Assembly (NCBI RefSeq): GCF_030369675.1
Contig: NZ_CP128477.1
Coordinates: 3,490,501 to 3,554,500 of the forward strand
DNA length: 64,000 nt
Direction of reading: 5' to 3'
DNA from: Peteryoungia algae
Lineage (GTDB): Bacteria; Pseudomonadota; Alphaproteobacteria; Rhizobiales; Rhizobiaceae
Under the pieces are notes generated by a model, which made no database searches, was not told where the DNA came from, and worked only from the letters and a program-made list of their open reading frames with translations. A program made the position numbers and the translations under genes. Shown piece by piece: positions 30,180 to 40,205 of this stretch. Positions within the stretch are counted from its first letter, which is position 1. Every line of letters starts with the position of its first letter.

Positions 30180-30974
30180 TCAGATCATGGAGATGATTGC
30201 GGATTTCATCCGGGCAATGTCTTCCGGGCGGGAGAGACGGTGGTCTCCGTCCCGAACCAGCGTCAGCACGACGTCGTCCAGCGGCAGGAACTCCATGAGT
30301 TTCAGGGCGTGCTGATACGGCACATCCGGATCCTTCATGCCCTGCAGGATATGCACCGGGCAGCCGGTCTCGATGAGGCCCTTGAGCACGCGGTTCTTCG
30401 CGCCGTCTTCCATGAGATCACGCGTAAAGATGTTGGGTTCGGGGCTGTAGTCCGACGCTTCCTCGAAGTAGCCTCGCTCCGAGAGCGACTGCCGCTCCGC
30501 CTCCGTCAGGCTGGGTTCGATCAGGTCCGACGTGAAATCGGGCGCCGGTGCGATGAGCACCAGGCCAGCGACCGTGACCGGCAGGCCGAGCCGCTTCGCT
30601 TCCTGGATGACGCGAAGTGCGATCCAGCCGCCCATGGAGGAGCCGACGAGCACGACCCTGGAAGTGCCGGCGTCTGCGATGACCGCCAGCGCCTCCTCGG
30701 TCCAGCGTGAAATGGTGCCCTTCCGGAAATCGCCCCCGGACACGCCGTGCCCCGAATAGTCGAAGCGGATCGCGGTGAGGCCCTGTTCGGCAGCCAGCGC
30801 GTCCATCTCGATCGCCTTGGTGCCGGCCATGTCGGATCGGTAGCCGCCGAGCCAGATGACCGCCGGCTTGTCCTTGGCGACGCCGAGGCGTGTGATGACG
30901 GCGATGTCGCGTGCCGCCTCGCCGGTTCCGACAGTGATCGTCTTCTCCTGCAAGATATTCGCTGTTGTGCCCAT
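30180..30974 (-). CDS. Alpha/beta hydrolase
   Basis: 264 residues beginning MGTTANILQEK. Nucleophile elbow GSSMGGW (Ser), oxyanion region WLGGYRSDM, acid in QGMKDPDVPYQ and His in DGDHRLSRPED complete a hydrolase triad; closest in style to ABHD10/palmitoyl thioesterase-like enzymes. Divergent from infC, 181 bases apart. Substrate unknown. Confidence 0.88.
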   Translation of the reverse strand: MGTTANILQEKTITVGTGEAARDIAVITRLGVAKDKPAVIWLGGYRSDMAGTKAIEMDALAAEQGLTAIRFDYSGHGVSGGDFRKGTISRWTEEALAVIADAGTSRVVLVGSSMGGWIALRVIQEAKRLGLPVTVAGLVLIAPAPDFTSDLIEPSLTEAERQSLSERGYFEEASDYSPEPNIFTRDLMEDGAKNRVLKGLIETGCPVHILQGMKDPDVPYQHALKLMEFLPLDDVVLTLVRDGDHRLSRPEDIARMKSAIISMI

Positions 30975-31059
30975 GGTAGCCGCTCTCCTTTTGTCGAAGG
31001 TGGTAAAACACATTCGCAGAGTCGCGGACAACAGGTGATTTTCTTTCAGAAGCATGCTA

Positions 31060-31088
31060 TTGACACTGCCGTCGCAGATATCACATAG
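31060..31088 (+). promoter_or_regulatory. Putative infC promoter
   Basis: TTGACA (31060-31065) and ACATAG (31083-31088) with 17-base spacing, about 65 bases before the infC start. The consensus -35 makes this a plausible housekeeping promoter for the translation operon. Confidence 0.5.
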
Positions 31089-31155
31089 CCATTTGACGCG
31101 AATGCGCGCGGGTTAACGCTGCGACATTCTGTAATTGTTTGAGGAGAATACGACC

Positions 31156-31692
31156 ATTCGCAGACCGTTCAAGACCGATGCCCCCGTGAAAGACGGGCCG
31201 CGCTCCAACCGTGAAATCCGCATTCCGAAAGTCCAGTTGATCAATGACGAGGGCGTGAACCTTGGCATCATTTCGACTGATGAGGCGCTGCGAATGGCGG
31301 AGGAGGCCGGGCTCGATCTGGTCGAGATTTCGCCAAATGCCGAGCCGCCGGTCTGCAAGATCCTCGATCTGGGCAAGCTGAAGTTCGCCAACCAGAAGAA
31401 GGCGGCCGAAGCGCGTCGTAAGCAGAAGATCGTCGAGGTCAAGGAAATCAAGATGCGTCCGAACATCGACACCCATGATTATGAGGTGAAGATGAAGGCG
31501 ATGAACCGCTTCTTCGAAGAGGGCGACAAGGTCAAGGTGACCCTGAAGTTCCGTGGCCGCGAAATGGCCCACCAGGAACTCGGCATGAAGCTCCTGCTTC
31601 AGGTCAAGGAAGACACGCTGACCATCGCAAAGGTTGAGGCTGAGCCGAAACTCGAAGGCCGACAGATGATGATGGTGCTCGCTCCGAAGTGA
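31156..31692 (+). CDS. infC: Translation initiation factor IF-3 (likely ATT start)
   Basis: 178 residues from the ATT at 31156. The Shine-Dalgarno GAGGAG (31141-31146) lies 9 bases before this ATT; the only other start, TTG 31135, lies upstream of that sequence and has no site of its own. ATT start codons are the known autoregulatory feature of infC, since IF-3 rejects non-standard starts. Both IF-3 domains are intact ([31 protein letters not shown]; end [11 protein letters not shown]). Followed by a terminator before rpmI. Confidence 0.95.
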   Translation: MRRPFKTDAPVKDGPRSNREIRIPKVQLINDEGVNLGIISTDEALRMAEEAGLDLVEISPNAEPPVCKILDLGKLKFANQKKAAEARRKQKIVEVKEIKMRPNIDTHDYEVKMKAMNRFFEEGDKVKVTLKFRGREMAHQELGMKLLLQVKEDTLTIAKVEAEPKLEGRQMMMVLAPK

Positions 31693-31713
31693 GCCGTCGT
31701 CACCGTGACGTTC

Positions 31714-31743
31714 AAAAGGCCGCCTTTCGGGGCGGCTTTTTTC
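31714..31743 (+). terminator. Terminator/attenuator between infC and rpmI
   Basis: Stem GGCCGCC/GGGCGGC (one bulge) with loop TTTCG and a run of six T. It allows rpmI-rplT to be transcribed separately from infC. Confidence 0.75.
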
Positions 31744-32026
31744 GTTTGGTGCGTCCGGTGGATCGCCGCCGATGAGGGTCTGCGAGCCTGACAGTTCGCC
31801 GGCGCGCATCTGGCCGAAGGCGAGGCTATGGGGCCTGGCCTTGCTATCGGCGCCGACGTTCTCGCCCTCTCCTCGAAGATTCCGGCCGCCACCCGTTGCG
31901 CTTTCCTGGGTCTGCGGTTATAAGCGCCCGTCCGAACGGTCCGGCAGGGCATGCCGTGGCCGTTCTTTATGCTTGAAAACGGGCATTCGTCTGCCTGTTT
32001 CGATACAAGAACAATGGAGTAGCAAA
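31744..32026 (+). promoter_or_regulatory. rpmI leader with putative promoter
   Basis: About 280 bases without a credible gene. TTGCGC (31896-31901) and TATAAG (31919-31924) with a 17-base spacer form a good sigma-70-type promoter, giving a leader of about 95 bases before rpmI. In other bacteria ribosomal protein L20 binds this leader; no such structure was verified here. Confidence 0.5.
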
Positions 32027-32230
32027 ATGCCCAAGATGAAGACGAAATCCTCCGCGAAAAAGCGGTTCAAGATCACGGCTTCCGGCAAGGTCCTCGCGGC
32101 TGCTGCTGGCAAGCGTCACGGCATGATCAAGCGGTCCAACAAGTTCATTCGCGATGCCCGCGGCACGATGGTTCTGGCTGAACCTGACGGCAAGAAGGTC
32201 ATCAAGAACTACCTGCCAAACGGTCTCTGA
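32027..32230 (+). CDS. rpmI: Large ribosomal subunit protein bL35
   Basis: 67 residues, very basic: [20 protein letters not shown] and [14 protein letters not shown] are the bL35 signature. GGAGT 7 bases before the ATG. First gene after the leader; rplT follows 37 bases later. Confidence 0.97.
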   Translation: MPKMKTKSSAKKRFKITASGKVLAAAAGKRHGMIKRSNKFIRDARGTMVLAEPDGKKVIKNYLPNGL

Positions 32231-32267
32231 GACCCGCTCGCTGTTGGACAATTAAGGAGATCATGAC

Positions 32268-32672
32268 ATGGCACGCGTAAAACGTGGCGTAACTTCCCGC
32301 GCCAAGCACAACAAGGTATTCAAGCAGGCCAAGGGCTTCTACGGCCGCCGCAAGAACACGATCCGGGCCGCCAAGGCTGCCGTCGATCGTTCCAAGCAGT
32401 TTGCTTACCGCGACCGCAAGAACAACAAGCGCAACTTCCGCGCTCTGTGGATCCAGCGTATCAACGCTGCCGTCCGCGAATTCGGCCTGACCTACGGCCG
32501 CTTCATCGACGGCTTGAACAAGGCTGGCATCGAAGTCGACCGCAAGGTCCTCTCCGACCTCGCCATCCATGAGCCGGCAGCCTTCGCGAAGCTCGTAGAC
32601 GCTTCGAAGAAGTCGCTCGCCTACCTCAAGGATGCCGGCACGACCAACGAGTTTGAAAGCGCGGTCAAGTAA
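32268..32672 (+). CDS. rplT: Large ribosomal subunit protein bL20
   Basis: 134 residues: [37 protein letters not shown] and [17 protein letters not shown] are hallmarks. AAGGAG lies upstream of the ATG. Binds 23S rRNA early in assembly and probably autoregulates this operon as in other bacteria. Confidence 0.98.
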   Translation: MARVKRGVTSRAKHNKVFKQAKGFYGRRKNTIRAAKAAVDRSKQFAYRDRKNNKRNFRALWIQRINAAVREFGLTYGRFIDGLNKAGIEVDRKVLSDLAIHEPAAFAKLVDASKKSLAYLKDAGTTNEFESAVK

Positions 32673-32708
32673 ACCAGCGCTCCCAAGCCTCTTTGGATTT
32701 TGATTGGG

Positions 32709-32741
32709 AAACCCGCGCTGGACCTCCGGCGCGGGTTTTTT
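32709..32741 (+). terminator. Terminator after rplT
   Basis: AAACCCGCGC/GCGCGGGTTT stem with a 10-base loop and T run. It partly insulates rplT from the kinase-like gene and pheS, and could act as an attenuator for the latter. Confidence 0.85.
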
Positions 32742-32771
32742 GTTTGCCGCAGTGGCGGGGAAGGATTGGAC

Positions 32772-33647
32772 ATGGCCTATCTGGGGGATGGGTCCGATGC
32801 GCCGAGTGGCGAAATCGAACTCGAAGACGATGAAATTGCGGACGTGTTGAGAGCGCTGGTCCAGAGCGACGACCGGGTGCAATGTCTCGACCTGCCGCAT
32901 CGCCGGCTCTGGATCAAGCGCCAGGGCGTCAAGGTGCTGCCGCGTTTCGTCTCCTTCCAGGGTTTGGTCGCAGCGCTTCTGCGGGTTCCGCATCTGAGGC
33001 CCTCGCCGCAACTGGCGCCCGACGCCATGCAGGCGCGCGAGATCGCCCGGATGCACATTTTCGCGGCGGCAGGCTTTCCGGTGCCGCCGATCGTTTTTCA
33101 GTCGAAGACGGCAATGGTCATGGCCGATGTCGGCCCGACCTTGGCCGAGCGGCTGAACACTCTGCGCACGTCGGATCCGGTGGGCCATGACGCGCTTCTG
33201 GTCCAGGCGGCCGATGGGCTTGGTCGCGTTCATGCCGCCGGCCTTAGCCACGGGCGCCCGCATGTGCGTGATTTCTTCCTGAGCGACGACGAGGTCGGCT
33301 TCATGGATTTCGAGGAGGATCCAGCCTCGGTCATGCCGCTCGAAATGGCTCAGGCGCGCGACGTATTCCTGTATTTTCTCATCGTGGCGTCGCGTGCGAT
33401 ACGACCGGATGAAACCTGCCCGGCGGCACTCGGGGCATGGTCGCGCCACGCCACGGATGCGACACAACGCGAATTGCGATCGCTGACGACACTGGCCAGC
33501 CGAATTTTGCCGCTGATACGGTTGATCGGCCGCGTTCACATGGGTAGTGATCTGCGACGCTTCATCATGGCAACGGAATTTCTGATGAAGGCCCCACTCG
33601 ACAGGGTGGCGAGCCCGAACACCGCCAAGGCAGGACAAGATGGTTGA
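32772..33647 (+). CDS. Bud32/lipopolysaccharide-kinase-like protein
   Basis: 291 residues starting MAYLGDGSD. The catalytic region [30 protein letters not shown] has the layout of small Bud32/Kdo-kinase-like enzymes: a catalytic-loop HGRPHVRDF and a metal-binding DFEE. An ATP-site lysine may be in [13 protein letters not shown]. It could phosphorylate a protein or a lipid-linked sugar; not resolved. Its end overlaps the pheS start by 8 bases, so it is translated in the pheST operon. Confidence 0.75.
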   Translation: MAYLGDGSDAPSGEIELEDDEIADVLRALVQSDDRVQCLDLPHRRLWIKRQGVKVLPRFVSFQGLVAALLRVPHLRPSPQLAPDAMQAREIARMHIFAAAGFPVPPIVFQSKTAMVMADVGPTLAERLNTLRTSDPVGHDALLVQAADGLGRVHAAGLSHGRPHVRDFFLSDDEVGFMDFEEDPASVMPLEMAQARDVFLYFLIVASRAIRPDETCPAALGAWSRHATDATQRELRSLTTLASRILPLIRLIGRVHMGSDLRRFIMATEFLMKAPLDRVASPNTAKAGQDG

Positions 33648-34725
33648 ACTAGACGTTTTGAAGGCACAGCTTCTGGCGGACATCGCCGCAGCCGGCGATG
33701 AGCCCGCGATCGAGGCGGTGCGCGTGGCGGCCCTCGGCAAGAAAGGCTCGGTTTCCGAACTCCTGAAGACGCTCGGCACGATGACGCCGGAAGAGCGCCA
33801 GACGCGCGGGGCCGCGATCAATGCTCTCAAGACCGAGATCACCGAGGAAATCGGAACCCGCAAGGCGGCGCTGAAGGATGCGGCGATCAATGCCCGCCTG
33901 AAGGCAGAGACGCTGGATGTATCGCTGCCGGTGCGTTCCTCGCCCGCCGAACGCGGCCGTATCCATCCGATCAGCCAGATCGTCGACGAGATCACCGCGA
34001 TCTTCGCCGACATGGGGTTCTCGATTGCCGAAGGTCCCGATATCGAGACCGACCACTACAACTTCACTGCCCTGAACTTTCCAGATGGCCATCCGGCCCG
34101 CGAAATGCACGACACCTTCTTCTTGTCCCCGGATGAGAACGGTGATCGCAAGGTGCTGCGCACGCATACCTCGCCGGTGCAGGTGCGCACCATGGAGAGC
34201 CAGAAGCCACCGATCCGTATCGTCATCCCGGGCAAGACCTATCGCCAGGACAGTGACGCCACCCATTCGCCGATGTTCCATCAGGTCGAAGGCCTCGTCA
34301 TCGACAAGACGGCGAATGTCGGCCACATGCGCTGGATCCTGGAAGAATTCTGCAAGGCCTTCTTCGAGGTCGATAGCGTCACTATGCGCTTCCGCCCGTC
34401 CTTCTTCCCCTTTACCGAGCCGAGCTTCGAAGTCGATATCCAGTGCGACCGCTCCTCGGGTCCGATCGTCAAGTTCGGCGAAGGCAAGGACTGGATGGAA
34501 ATCCTCGGCTGCGGCATGGTTCACCCGAACGTGCTGCGATCAGGCGGCCTCGATCCTGACGAATACCAGGGCTTCGCATGGGGCATGGGGCTCGATCGCA
34601 TTGCCATGCTGAAATACGGCATGCCGGACCTGCGCGACTTCTTCAACGCCGATGTACGCTGGATGAGCCATTACGGCTTCCGCCCGCTCGACGTGCCGAC
34701 GCTGTTTGGCGGACTGAGCAGCTAA
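33640..34725 (+). CDS. pheS: Phenylalanine--tRNA ligase alpha subunit
   Basis: 361 residues. N-terminal coiled-coil, then class II aaRS motifs: [16 protein letters not shown], the motif 2 region [18 protein letters not shown] and the motif 3 GWGMGLDR-like [12 protein letters not shown]. Forms an alpha2beta2 tetramer with PheT. Start overlaps the kinase-like gene. Confidence 0.98.
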   Translation: MVELDVLKAQLLADIAAAGDEPAIEAVRVAALGKKGSVSELLKTLGTMTPEERQTRGAAINALKTEITEEIGTRKAALKDAAINARLKAETLDVSLPVRSSPAERGRIHPISQIVDEITAIFADMGFSIAEGPDIETDHYNFTALNFPDGHPAREMHDTFFLSPDENGDRKVLRTHTSPVQVRTMESQKPPIRIVIPGKTYRQDSDATHSPMFHQVEGLVIDKTANVGHMRWILEEFCKAFFEVDSVTMRFRPSFFPFTEPSFEVDIQCDRSSGPIVKFGEGKDWMEILGCGMVHPNVLRSGGLDPDEYQGFAWGMGLDRIAMLKYGMPDLRDFFNADVRWMSHYGFRPLDVPTLFGGLSS

Positions 34726-34818
34726 GCTGAACGATGCGTGGCTGCCTCATGGGATGAGGATGGCCAGACGGGGCGGCGGACCAATCCCGCCGCTCCGCGT
34801 GAATGAAGGCAATGCGAC

Positions 34819-35109
34819 GTGATTGAACATCTCGACAACATGCGCCCGGTCGACCTCCTCTGCGATGACGACCTCTTGCATGTGGAACTGACGGACGGTC
34901 GTATCGTCAGCGTCCCGATCTCATGGTATCCGCCCCTCAAGGACGCGATGCCTGTGGAGCGGAACAACGTGGAATTCATGCCGACGAGCATTCACTGGCC
35001 CGACATCGATCTCGATGTGACGGTGGTCAGCATGCTCCTCGGAAGGCAGGCGTCAGGCGCGCGGTCGCTGGATGCTTCTGGCAAGATGCAGATGGGAACG
35101 AGACAATGA
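34819..35109 (+). CDS. DUF2442 protein inside the pheST operon
   Basis: 96 residues from GTG 34819. [25 protein letters not shown] and [20 protein letters not shown] are the DUF2442 pattern. Its stop TGA overlaps the pheT ATG (ATGA at 35106-35109), so it is translationally coupled to pheT. DUF2442 proteins often pair with DUF4160 as small toxin-antitoxin-like units, but no DUF4160 gene is here. A GC hairpin (about 34774-34797) lies before it. Confidence 0.82.
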   Translation: MIEHLDNMRPVDLLCDDDLLHVELTDGRIVSVPISWYPPLKDAMPVERNNVEFMPTSIHWPDIDLDVTVVSMLLGRQASGARSLDASGKMQMGTRQ

Positions 35110-37529
35110 AATTCACACTCTCCTGGCTGAAGGATCACCTGGAAACAGAGGCCTCGCTCGAGGAAATCTGCGAGCGCCTGACCGCAATCGGTCTCGAGGT
35201 CGAGGACGTCGACGACAAGGCGGCCTACAAGCCTTTCGTCATCGCCAAGATCCTGACGGCGGAAAAGCATCCCGAGGCCGATCGCCTGAAGGTTCTCTCG
35301 GTCGATGCCGGTGACGGCAAGCCGGTGCAGATCGTCTGCGGTGCGCCGAATGCCCGCGCCGGCATGATCGGGGCCTTGGCACGGCCGGGCACCTATGTGC
35401 CGGGTATCGATGTCACCCTCTCGGTCGGCAAGATCCGCGGCGTCGAGAGCCACGGCATGATGTGTTCCGAAAAGGAGCTCAACATCTCCGAGGATCACAA
35501 CGGCATCATTGACCTGCCCGAGGATGCGCCGGTCGGCACGTCTTTCGCGTCTTACGCTGGCCTCGACGATCCGATCATCGAGATCAATCTGACGCCGAAC
35601 CGTCCGGACTGCACCTCCGTCTTTGGCATTGCCCGCGATCTCGCAGCCTCCGGTCTCGGCACGCTCAAGACAAGGAAGGCGCCTGCTTTCAAGGTCGAGG
35701 GCGAGACCCCGCATCAGGTGAAACTCGAGCTCGAAGATCATCTCTGCCCGGGCTTTGCCTATCGCCTCGTGCGCGGCGTGAAGAACGGCCCGAGCCCGAA
35801 ATGGATGCAGCAGCGTCTGCTCGCGATCGGGCTGCGTCCGATCTCGGCTCTCGTCGATGTCACCAACTACATGACCTTCGATCAGGGCCGTCCGATGCAT
35901 GTCTTCGACGCCGACAAGGTCCACGGCACACTGGTGGTTCGTCGTGCAAAGGACGGCGAGGAAATCCTCGCGCTCGACACCTACACCTACAAGCTGAACC
36001 CGAACAACGTCGTCATATCCGATGACAACGGCCCGGAATCGATCGGCGGCATCATGGGCGGCGAGCATTCGGGCTGCGATGAAAACACCGTCAATGTTCT
36101 GATCGAATCGGCACTCTGGGATCCGATCAACATTGCCAAGACCGGTCGCGCCCATGGTATCATCACGGATGCGCGCTATCGCTTCGAGCGTGGCGTCGAT
36201 CCCGAATATATGGTCCCGGGCCTTGAGCGCACCACCGAACTGGTGCTCGACATGTGCGGCGGCGTCGCGGCCGAAGCGAAGGTCGAAGGCTACAAGGGCC
36301 ACCAGAAGAAGGTCGTCGACTTCCCTTATTCGGAAGTGAAGCGCCTGACCGGCCTCACCGTTTCCAACGACGAGTCGCGCCAGATCCTGACCGCGCTCGG
36401 GTTCGAAGTCCTCTCGGGCGATGACAAGGTCGCCAAGGTCTCCGTTCCGTCCTGGCGTCCCGATGTCGATGGCAAGGCCGACCTCGTCGAAGAAGTCATG
36501 CGCATGTTCGGCGTCGACAAGATCAAGCCAGAGCCGCTGCCGCCGACCGGCTCGGTCAACGGCAAGATCCTGACGACCCTGCAGATCCGCACGCGCTCGG
36601 CGCGGCGGGCGCTCGCCTCGCGTGGCATGATGGAAGCAGTCACATGGTCCTTCATTCCAGCCGAGCACGCCAGGCTCTTCGGCGGCGGAAGCGAGGCGTT
36701 GAAGCTGGTCAACCCGATTGCGGCCGATATGTCGGACATGCGTCCCTCCCTGTTGCCGGGCCTGTTGACGGCCGCCCAGCGCAATGCCGACCGCGGCTTC
36801 GGTGATGTCGCGATCTTCGAAGTGTCGGGCACTTACGAAGCCGATACGCCGGAAGGTCAACGGCGTGTTGCCGGCGGCGTTCGGCGCGGAACCGCATCGA
36901 TCGCCGGTGCCGGCCGCATGTGGTCGAATGGGGCCAAGGGCGGCGGCAAGCCCGTCGACGTCTTCGACGCCAAGGCCGATGCGCTCGCTGTGCTCGAAGC
37001 CTGCGGAATCCCGATGAGCAATGTGCAGATCGAGCAGGGTGGCCCCAAATGGTATCACCCCGGCCGGTCCGGCACGATCAAGGCGGGTCCCAAGGTCACG
37101 CTTGGCACCTTCGGTGAATTTCATCCGAAGACGCTGGAAGCGCTCGATGTCTCCGGCACGCTCTGCGGCTTCGAGATCTATGTCGATGCTCTGCCTGAGC
37201 CGAAAAAGAAGGCCACCCGCACCAAGCCGGCACTGGAGCTTTCGCCCTTCCAGATGGTCAAGCGTGACTTTGCATTCGTCGTCGAGAAGGCCGTCGAGGC
37301 AGGCGCGATCATCAAGGCAGCGACGAGCGCGGACCGCAAGCTGATCACGGGCGTCAACGTCTTCGATATCTTCGAGGGCGCTTCGGTGGGTGAGGGACGC
37401 AAGTCGGTGGCGATCGAAGTGCTGATCCAGCCCTCCGACAAGACCCTGACCGACGAGGATTTCGATGCGCTGACGAAGAAGATCGTCGGCAATGTCGAGA
37501 AATCGACGGGCGGTACGCTGCGCGCCTGA
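35106..37529 (+). CDS. pheT: Phenylalanine--tRNA ligase beta subunit
   Basis: 807 residues, normal length. Order of domains: N-terminal tRNA-binding (EMAP-like) near 40-150 with [17 protein letters not shown]3/4 editing domain, B5 domain, class II-like core and the C-terminal ferredoxin-fold anticodon-binding domain with [19 protein letters not shown]. Starts in the ATGA overlap with the DUF2442 gene. Followed by a strong terminator. Confidence 0.98.
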   Translation: MKFTLSWLKDHLETEASLEEICERLTAIGLEVEDVDDKAAYKPFVIAKILTAEKHPEADRLKVLSVDAGDGKPVQIVCGAPNARAGMIGALARPGTYVPGIDVTLSVGKIRGVESHGMMCSEKELNISEDHNGIIDLPEDAPVGTSFASYAGLDDPIIEINLTPNRPDCTSVFGIARDLAASGLGTLKTRKAPAFKVEGETPHQVKLELEDHLCPGFAYRLVRGVKNGPSPKWMQQRLLAIGLRPISALVDVTNYMTFDQGRPMHVFDADKVHGTLVVRRAKDGEEILALDTYTYKLNPNNVVISDDNGPESIGGIMGGEHSGCDENTVNVLIESALWDPINIAKTGRAHGIITDARYRFERGVDPEYMVPGLERTTELVLDMCGGVAAEAKVEGYKGHQKKVVDFPYSEVKRLTGLTVSNDESRQILTALGFEVLSGDDKVAKVSVPSWRPDVDGKADLVEEVMRMFGVDKIKPEPLPPTGSVNGKILTTLQIRTRSARRALASRGMMEAVTWSFIPAEHARLFGGGSEALKLVNPIAADMSDMRPSLLPGLLTAAQRNADRGFGDVAIFEVSGTYEADTPEGQRRVAGGVRRGTASIAGAGRMWSNGAKGGGKPVDVFDAKADALAVLEACGIPMSNVQIEQGGPKWYHPGRSGTIKAGPKVTLGTFGEFHPKTLEALDVSGTLCGFEIYVDALPEPKKKATRTKPALELSPFQMVKRDFAFVVEKAVEAGAIIKAATSADRKLITGVNVFDIFEGASVGEGRKSVAIEVLIQPSDKTLTDEDFDALTKKIVGNVEKSTGGTLRA

Positions 37530-37568
37530 CCTGTTTCTGGCAGGCGGCCCTGCCTGTCCTAAACAATG

Positions 37569-37610
37569 AAAAAGCCCTTTCCTCGTCTTCCGGGGAAAGG
37601 GCTTTTGTTT
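37569..37610 (+). terminator. Terminator of the pheST operon
   Basis: AAAAGCCCTTTCC/GGAAAGGGCTTTT stem followed by TTTGTTTT, 40 bases after the pheT stop. Confidence 0.88.
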
Positions 37611-37658
37611 TGGGCCGGCAGTCATTGATCGCCGGGGTCGGGCTGTTGCAGTCACGCC

Positions 37659-37814
37659 TTACAGGCTGACGCGACGGCCTTCCTTGTCGGCTGACTTGCG
37701 GTCGTCGCCATGCTTGGCCAGGATGGTCTTGGCGTCCTCGACCGAGATGCGATGCTTCTTGGCAAAGGGGATGGGCTCATAGCCCTTCACTGCGGCGTTT
37801 TTGTCGTCTGCCAT
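37659..37814 (-). CDS. Small DUF3606-like protein
   Basis: 51 residues: MADDKNAAVKGYEPIPFAKK then HRISVEDAKTILAKHGDDRKSADKE. The layout (short acidic start, a helix-turn-helix-like AKKHRISVEDAKTILAKHG) resembles DUF3606 proteins common in rhizobia. GGAG lies 7-10 bases before the ATG. Charged, cytosolic, function unknown. Confidence 0.7.
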   Translation of the reverse strand: MADDKNAAVKGYEPIPFAKKHRISVEDAKTILAKHGDDRKSADKEGRRVSL

Positions 37815-37966
37815 GCTGGTCTCCAATTCGAATCGTGCCCCGGCAGGATGCCGGAGCCTGGAATGTCGCGGGTAAACGAGGAAGAAAGCTCGTCTGTGTC
37901 GAGCGGATGCGACGCGTGCGAAGGGCGTCGCCTGTGACCCCTATGTAGGGTTTGGCGGCGGAAAGC

Positions 37967-38995
37967 TCAATACTTCTTCTTGCGCAGTGTCTTGTTGCCC
38001 TTCGGCCCGGAATAGACCGGCGTGCGATCGCGGTTTTCCGCCTGCAGTTGGCGCCAGCGATCGAGCCGGGCCGCATCGAGCGTACCCTCCCTGATCGCGG
38101 CCTGCACGGCGCAGCCCTTTTCATGCGAATGGCTGCAGTCGCGAAACTTGCACTGCGGGGCAAGGTCGGTGATTTCGGCAAACAGCGTATCGATGCCGTC
38201 GGTGATGTCGCTGACATAAAGCGTACGGATGCCGGGCGTATCGATCACCCAGCCGCCGCTTGCAATGGCATGCAGGGAGCGCGCGGTCGTCGTATGCCGC
38301 CCCTTGGCGTCATGCTCGCGGATCGCCCCGGTTTTCTGCGCCGTCTCGGCGCCATGGCCGGCAAGTGTATTGACCAGCGTCGACTTGCCCACGCCGGAAG
38401 ACCCGACCAGCGCCACGGTCTGGCCGGGGCCGCACCAGGGCATCAAGGGGTCGATGGCATCGGCCGAGCGCGCATTGACGATGACGACGGACAGATCGCG
38501 CTGCAGCGCTCTTGCTTCATCGGCATATGGGGATGCGTCATCGACGGTATCGGCTTTGGTCAGTACGATCACCGGGCGCGTGCCGGCCTCGTTGGCCATG
38601 ACCAGATATCGTTCCAGCCGGGCGGCGTTGAAATCGGCATTGCAGGAGGTGACGATGAACAGCGTGTCGACATTGGCGGCGGCGAGCTGTTGACCGAAAG
38701 CGCCCTCGGTCCGCCGTTGCAGGACGGTGTGGCGCTCCAGTCGACGCACGAGGAGGCCGGTATAGGGAGAGGTCAGAACCCAGTCGCCCACGGCGAAATC
38801 GGCCGTATTGCTGTTCGGCGGAAGCTCGATCGCAACAGGCCCCGTGGCATCGATCCCCTCCACGCGGTCGCGATGCACGGAGGAAATACGGCGGACGAGG
38901 AGTTCGGCCTCGTCAGCCGTCACCTGCTCGGTGAAGAAGGCGCCGAAGCCGAGCCGCGCAAGGACGGCGGGGTCATGGGGGCCGGTCAAGGGCAA
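37967..38995 (-). CDS. rsgA: Ribosome small subunit-dependent GTPase A
   Basis: 342 residues. Circularly permuted GTPase: G4 VLTKAD comes before G1 GSSGVGKST and G3 DTPGIR. C-terminal zinc knuckle with CKFRDCSHSHEKGCAV. Aids late 30S assembly. The best start is TTG 38995 (AGGG 6 bases upstream); no in-frame ATG fits. Confidence 0.95.
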   Translation of the reverse strand: MPLTGPHDPAVLARLGFGAFFTEQVTADEAELLVRRISSVHRDRVEGIDATGPVAIELPPNSNTADFAVGDWVLTSPYTGLLVRRLERHTVLQRRTEGAFGQQLAAANVDTLFIVTSCNADFNAARLERYLVMANEAGTRPVIVLTKADTVDDASPYADEARALQRDLSVVIVNARSADAIDPLMPWCGPGQTVALVGSSGVGKSTLVNTLAGHGAETAQKTGAIREHDAKGRHTTTARSLHAIASGGWVIDTPGIRTLYVSDITDGIDTLFAEITDLAPQCKFRDCSHSHEKGCAVQAAIREGTLDAARLDRWRQLQAENRDRTPVYSGPKGNKTLRKKKY

Positions 38996-39129
38996 AACCC
39001 TGGGGCAGGACGTGGGGCCATGGGCACTTTCCGCGTTGGGATCAGAGGTTGACGCTTCTCATAGCGCAGAAACTCTTCCCTGACGCGGGAAATCGACCGC
39101 GTCATCAGTCGCGACGGGAAGATCAGCGA

Positions 39130-40044
39130 TCACGCCTTGAGATCCGCCGGCGCGACAGCGGTCACGGTCAGTCGGCGCGGCAACCGGGCAAACATGACGG
39201 CATTGCCAGCCAGCGTGAGTGCGAGGCCCAGGATCGCGAGCGGCGTGAAGTGATAGTCCTCGTAAAGGCTGGACAGCGTCAGCGCGACGACGGGGAAAAG
39301 CACGGTGGCATAGGCCGCTTTTTGCGAGCCGATACGCGAGACCAGCATGAGATAGGTGGTGAAGCCCACCACCGAGCCGATGACGGAGAGATAGACGAGG
39401 GCGGCGAGATAGGTCTGGTCCGGTGGCGGCACGATGGGCGTGCCTGTCATGCCGATAAAGACAAGAAGCGCAATCGAGCCGTAGCTCATGCCCCAGGCAT
39501 TGGCGGTGACAGGCGCAATGCCGGCGGCGCTGTTGCGCCGCGAGGCCATGTTGCCAAAGGAAAAGAACAGCGTGCCGAGCGCCGATAGCCCGATGCCCTT
39601 CCAGCTGTCGGGATTGACGGCGATGAAGATCTCAGGGCCGAAGAGCAGCGCAAGCCCGGTGGCACCGAGGCCCGCTGCGACCAGCGTGCGTGGCTTGATC
39701 CTGTCGCCGAAAAATAGGCGGGCATTGACGGCATTGTAGACCGTGGCAAGCGAGAAGACGACGGAGATGAGGCCAGACGGCACATAGCTTGCCGCGTGAT
39801 AGAAGCAGAGGAAGTTGAAGCAGAAGAGCGATAAGGCCTGAACGAGAATGAAGGGCTGTTGCCTGAGCGTCGGCACCTTGAGGCGACCGGACAGGGCCAG
39901 GACGCCGACCAGCACGAGGGCGGCAAGCGCGAAGCGGTAGAAGACCGAGACCAGCACCGGCACCGGCCCGATCTGCAGCGCAATCGCGATCCAGGTCGTG
40001 CCCCAGATCAGGACGGTTGAGGAGAAGAGAAGAAGATTGGTCAT
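39130..40044 (-). CDS. EamA/DMT superfamily transporter
   Basis: 304 residues from MTNLLLFSSTV, with ten hydrophobic segments in two EamA repeats (WGTTWIAIALQIGP in the first). Inner-membrane exporter of small metabolites or amino acids, substrate unknown. Divergent from the AraC regulator, which probably controls it. Confidence 0.9.
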   Translation of the reverse strand: MTNLLLFSSTVLIWGTTWIAIALQIGPVPVLVSVFYRFALAALVLVGVLALSGRLKVPTLRQQPFILVQALSLFCFNFLCFYHAASYVPSGLISVVFSLATVYNAVNARLFFGDRIKPRTLVAAGLGATGLALLFGPEIFIAVNPDSWKGIGLSALGTLFFSFGNMASRRNSAAGIAPVTANAWGMSYGSIALLVFIGMTGTPIVPPPDQTYLAALVYLSVIGSVVGFTTYLMLVSRIGSQKAAYATVLFPVVALTLSSLYEDYHFTPLAILGLALTLAGNAVMFARLPRRLTVTAVAPADLKA

Positions 40045-40205
40045 GGACTGTGGCCCCGCTTTCGGGAGGCAGGTAACGCCAAGCAAGCCCCTTCTTCTTG
40101 CACGATCTTGCGGTGTTCTTTTCCATGCTGGGCATGCCTGCCCGATTGCCGATGGCGCAGCGCACAAAGCGCGCTAGAATGCGGGCGATCTCGTGAAGGT
40201 TATCC

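Noticed and set aside
30100..30315. Short plus-strand frame MVKMRQFERSKTR... before the alpha/beta hydrolase end
   Set aside because: Most of it overlaps the hydrolase coding region in antisense; no ribosome binding site or homology.
34992..37655. 887-codon open frame antisense to pheT
   Set aside because: It mirrors pheT codon structure, has no family resemblance and lies over an essential gene; typical GC-rich shadow frame.
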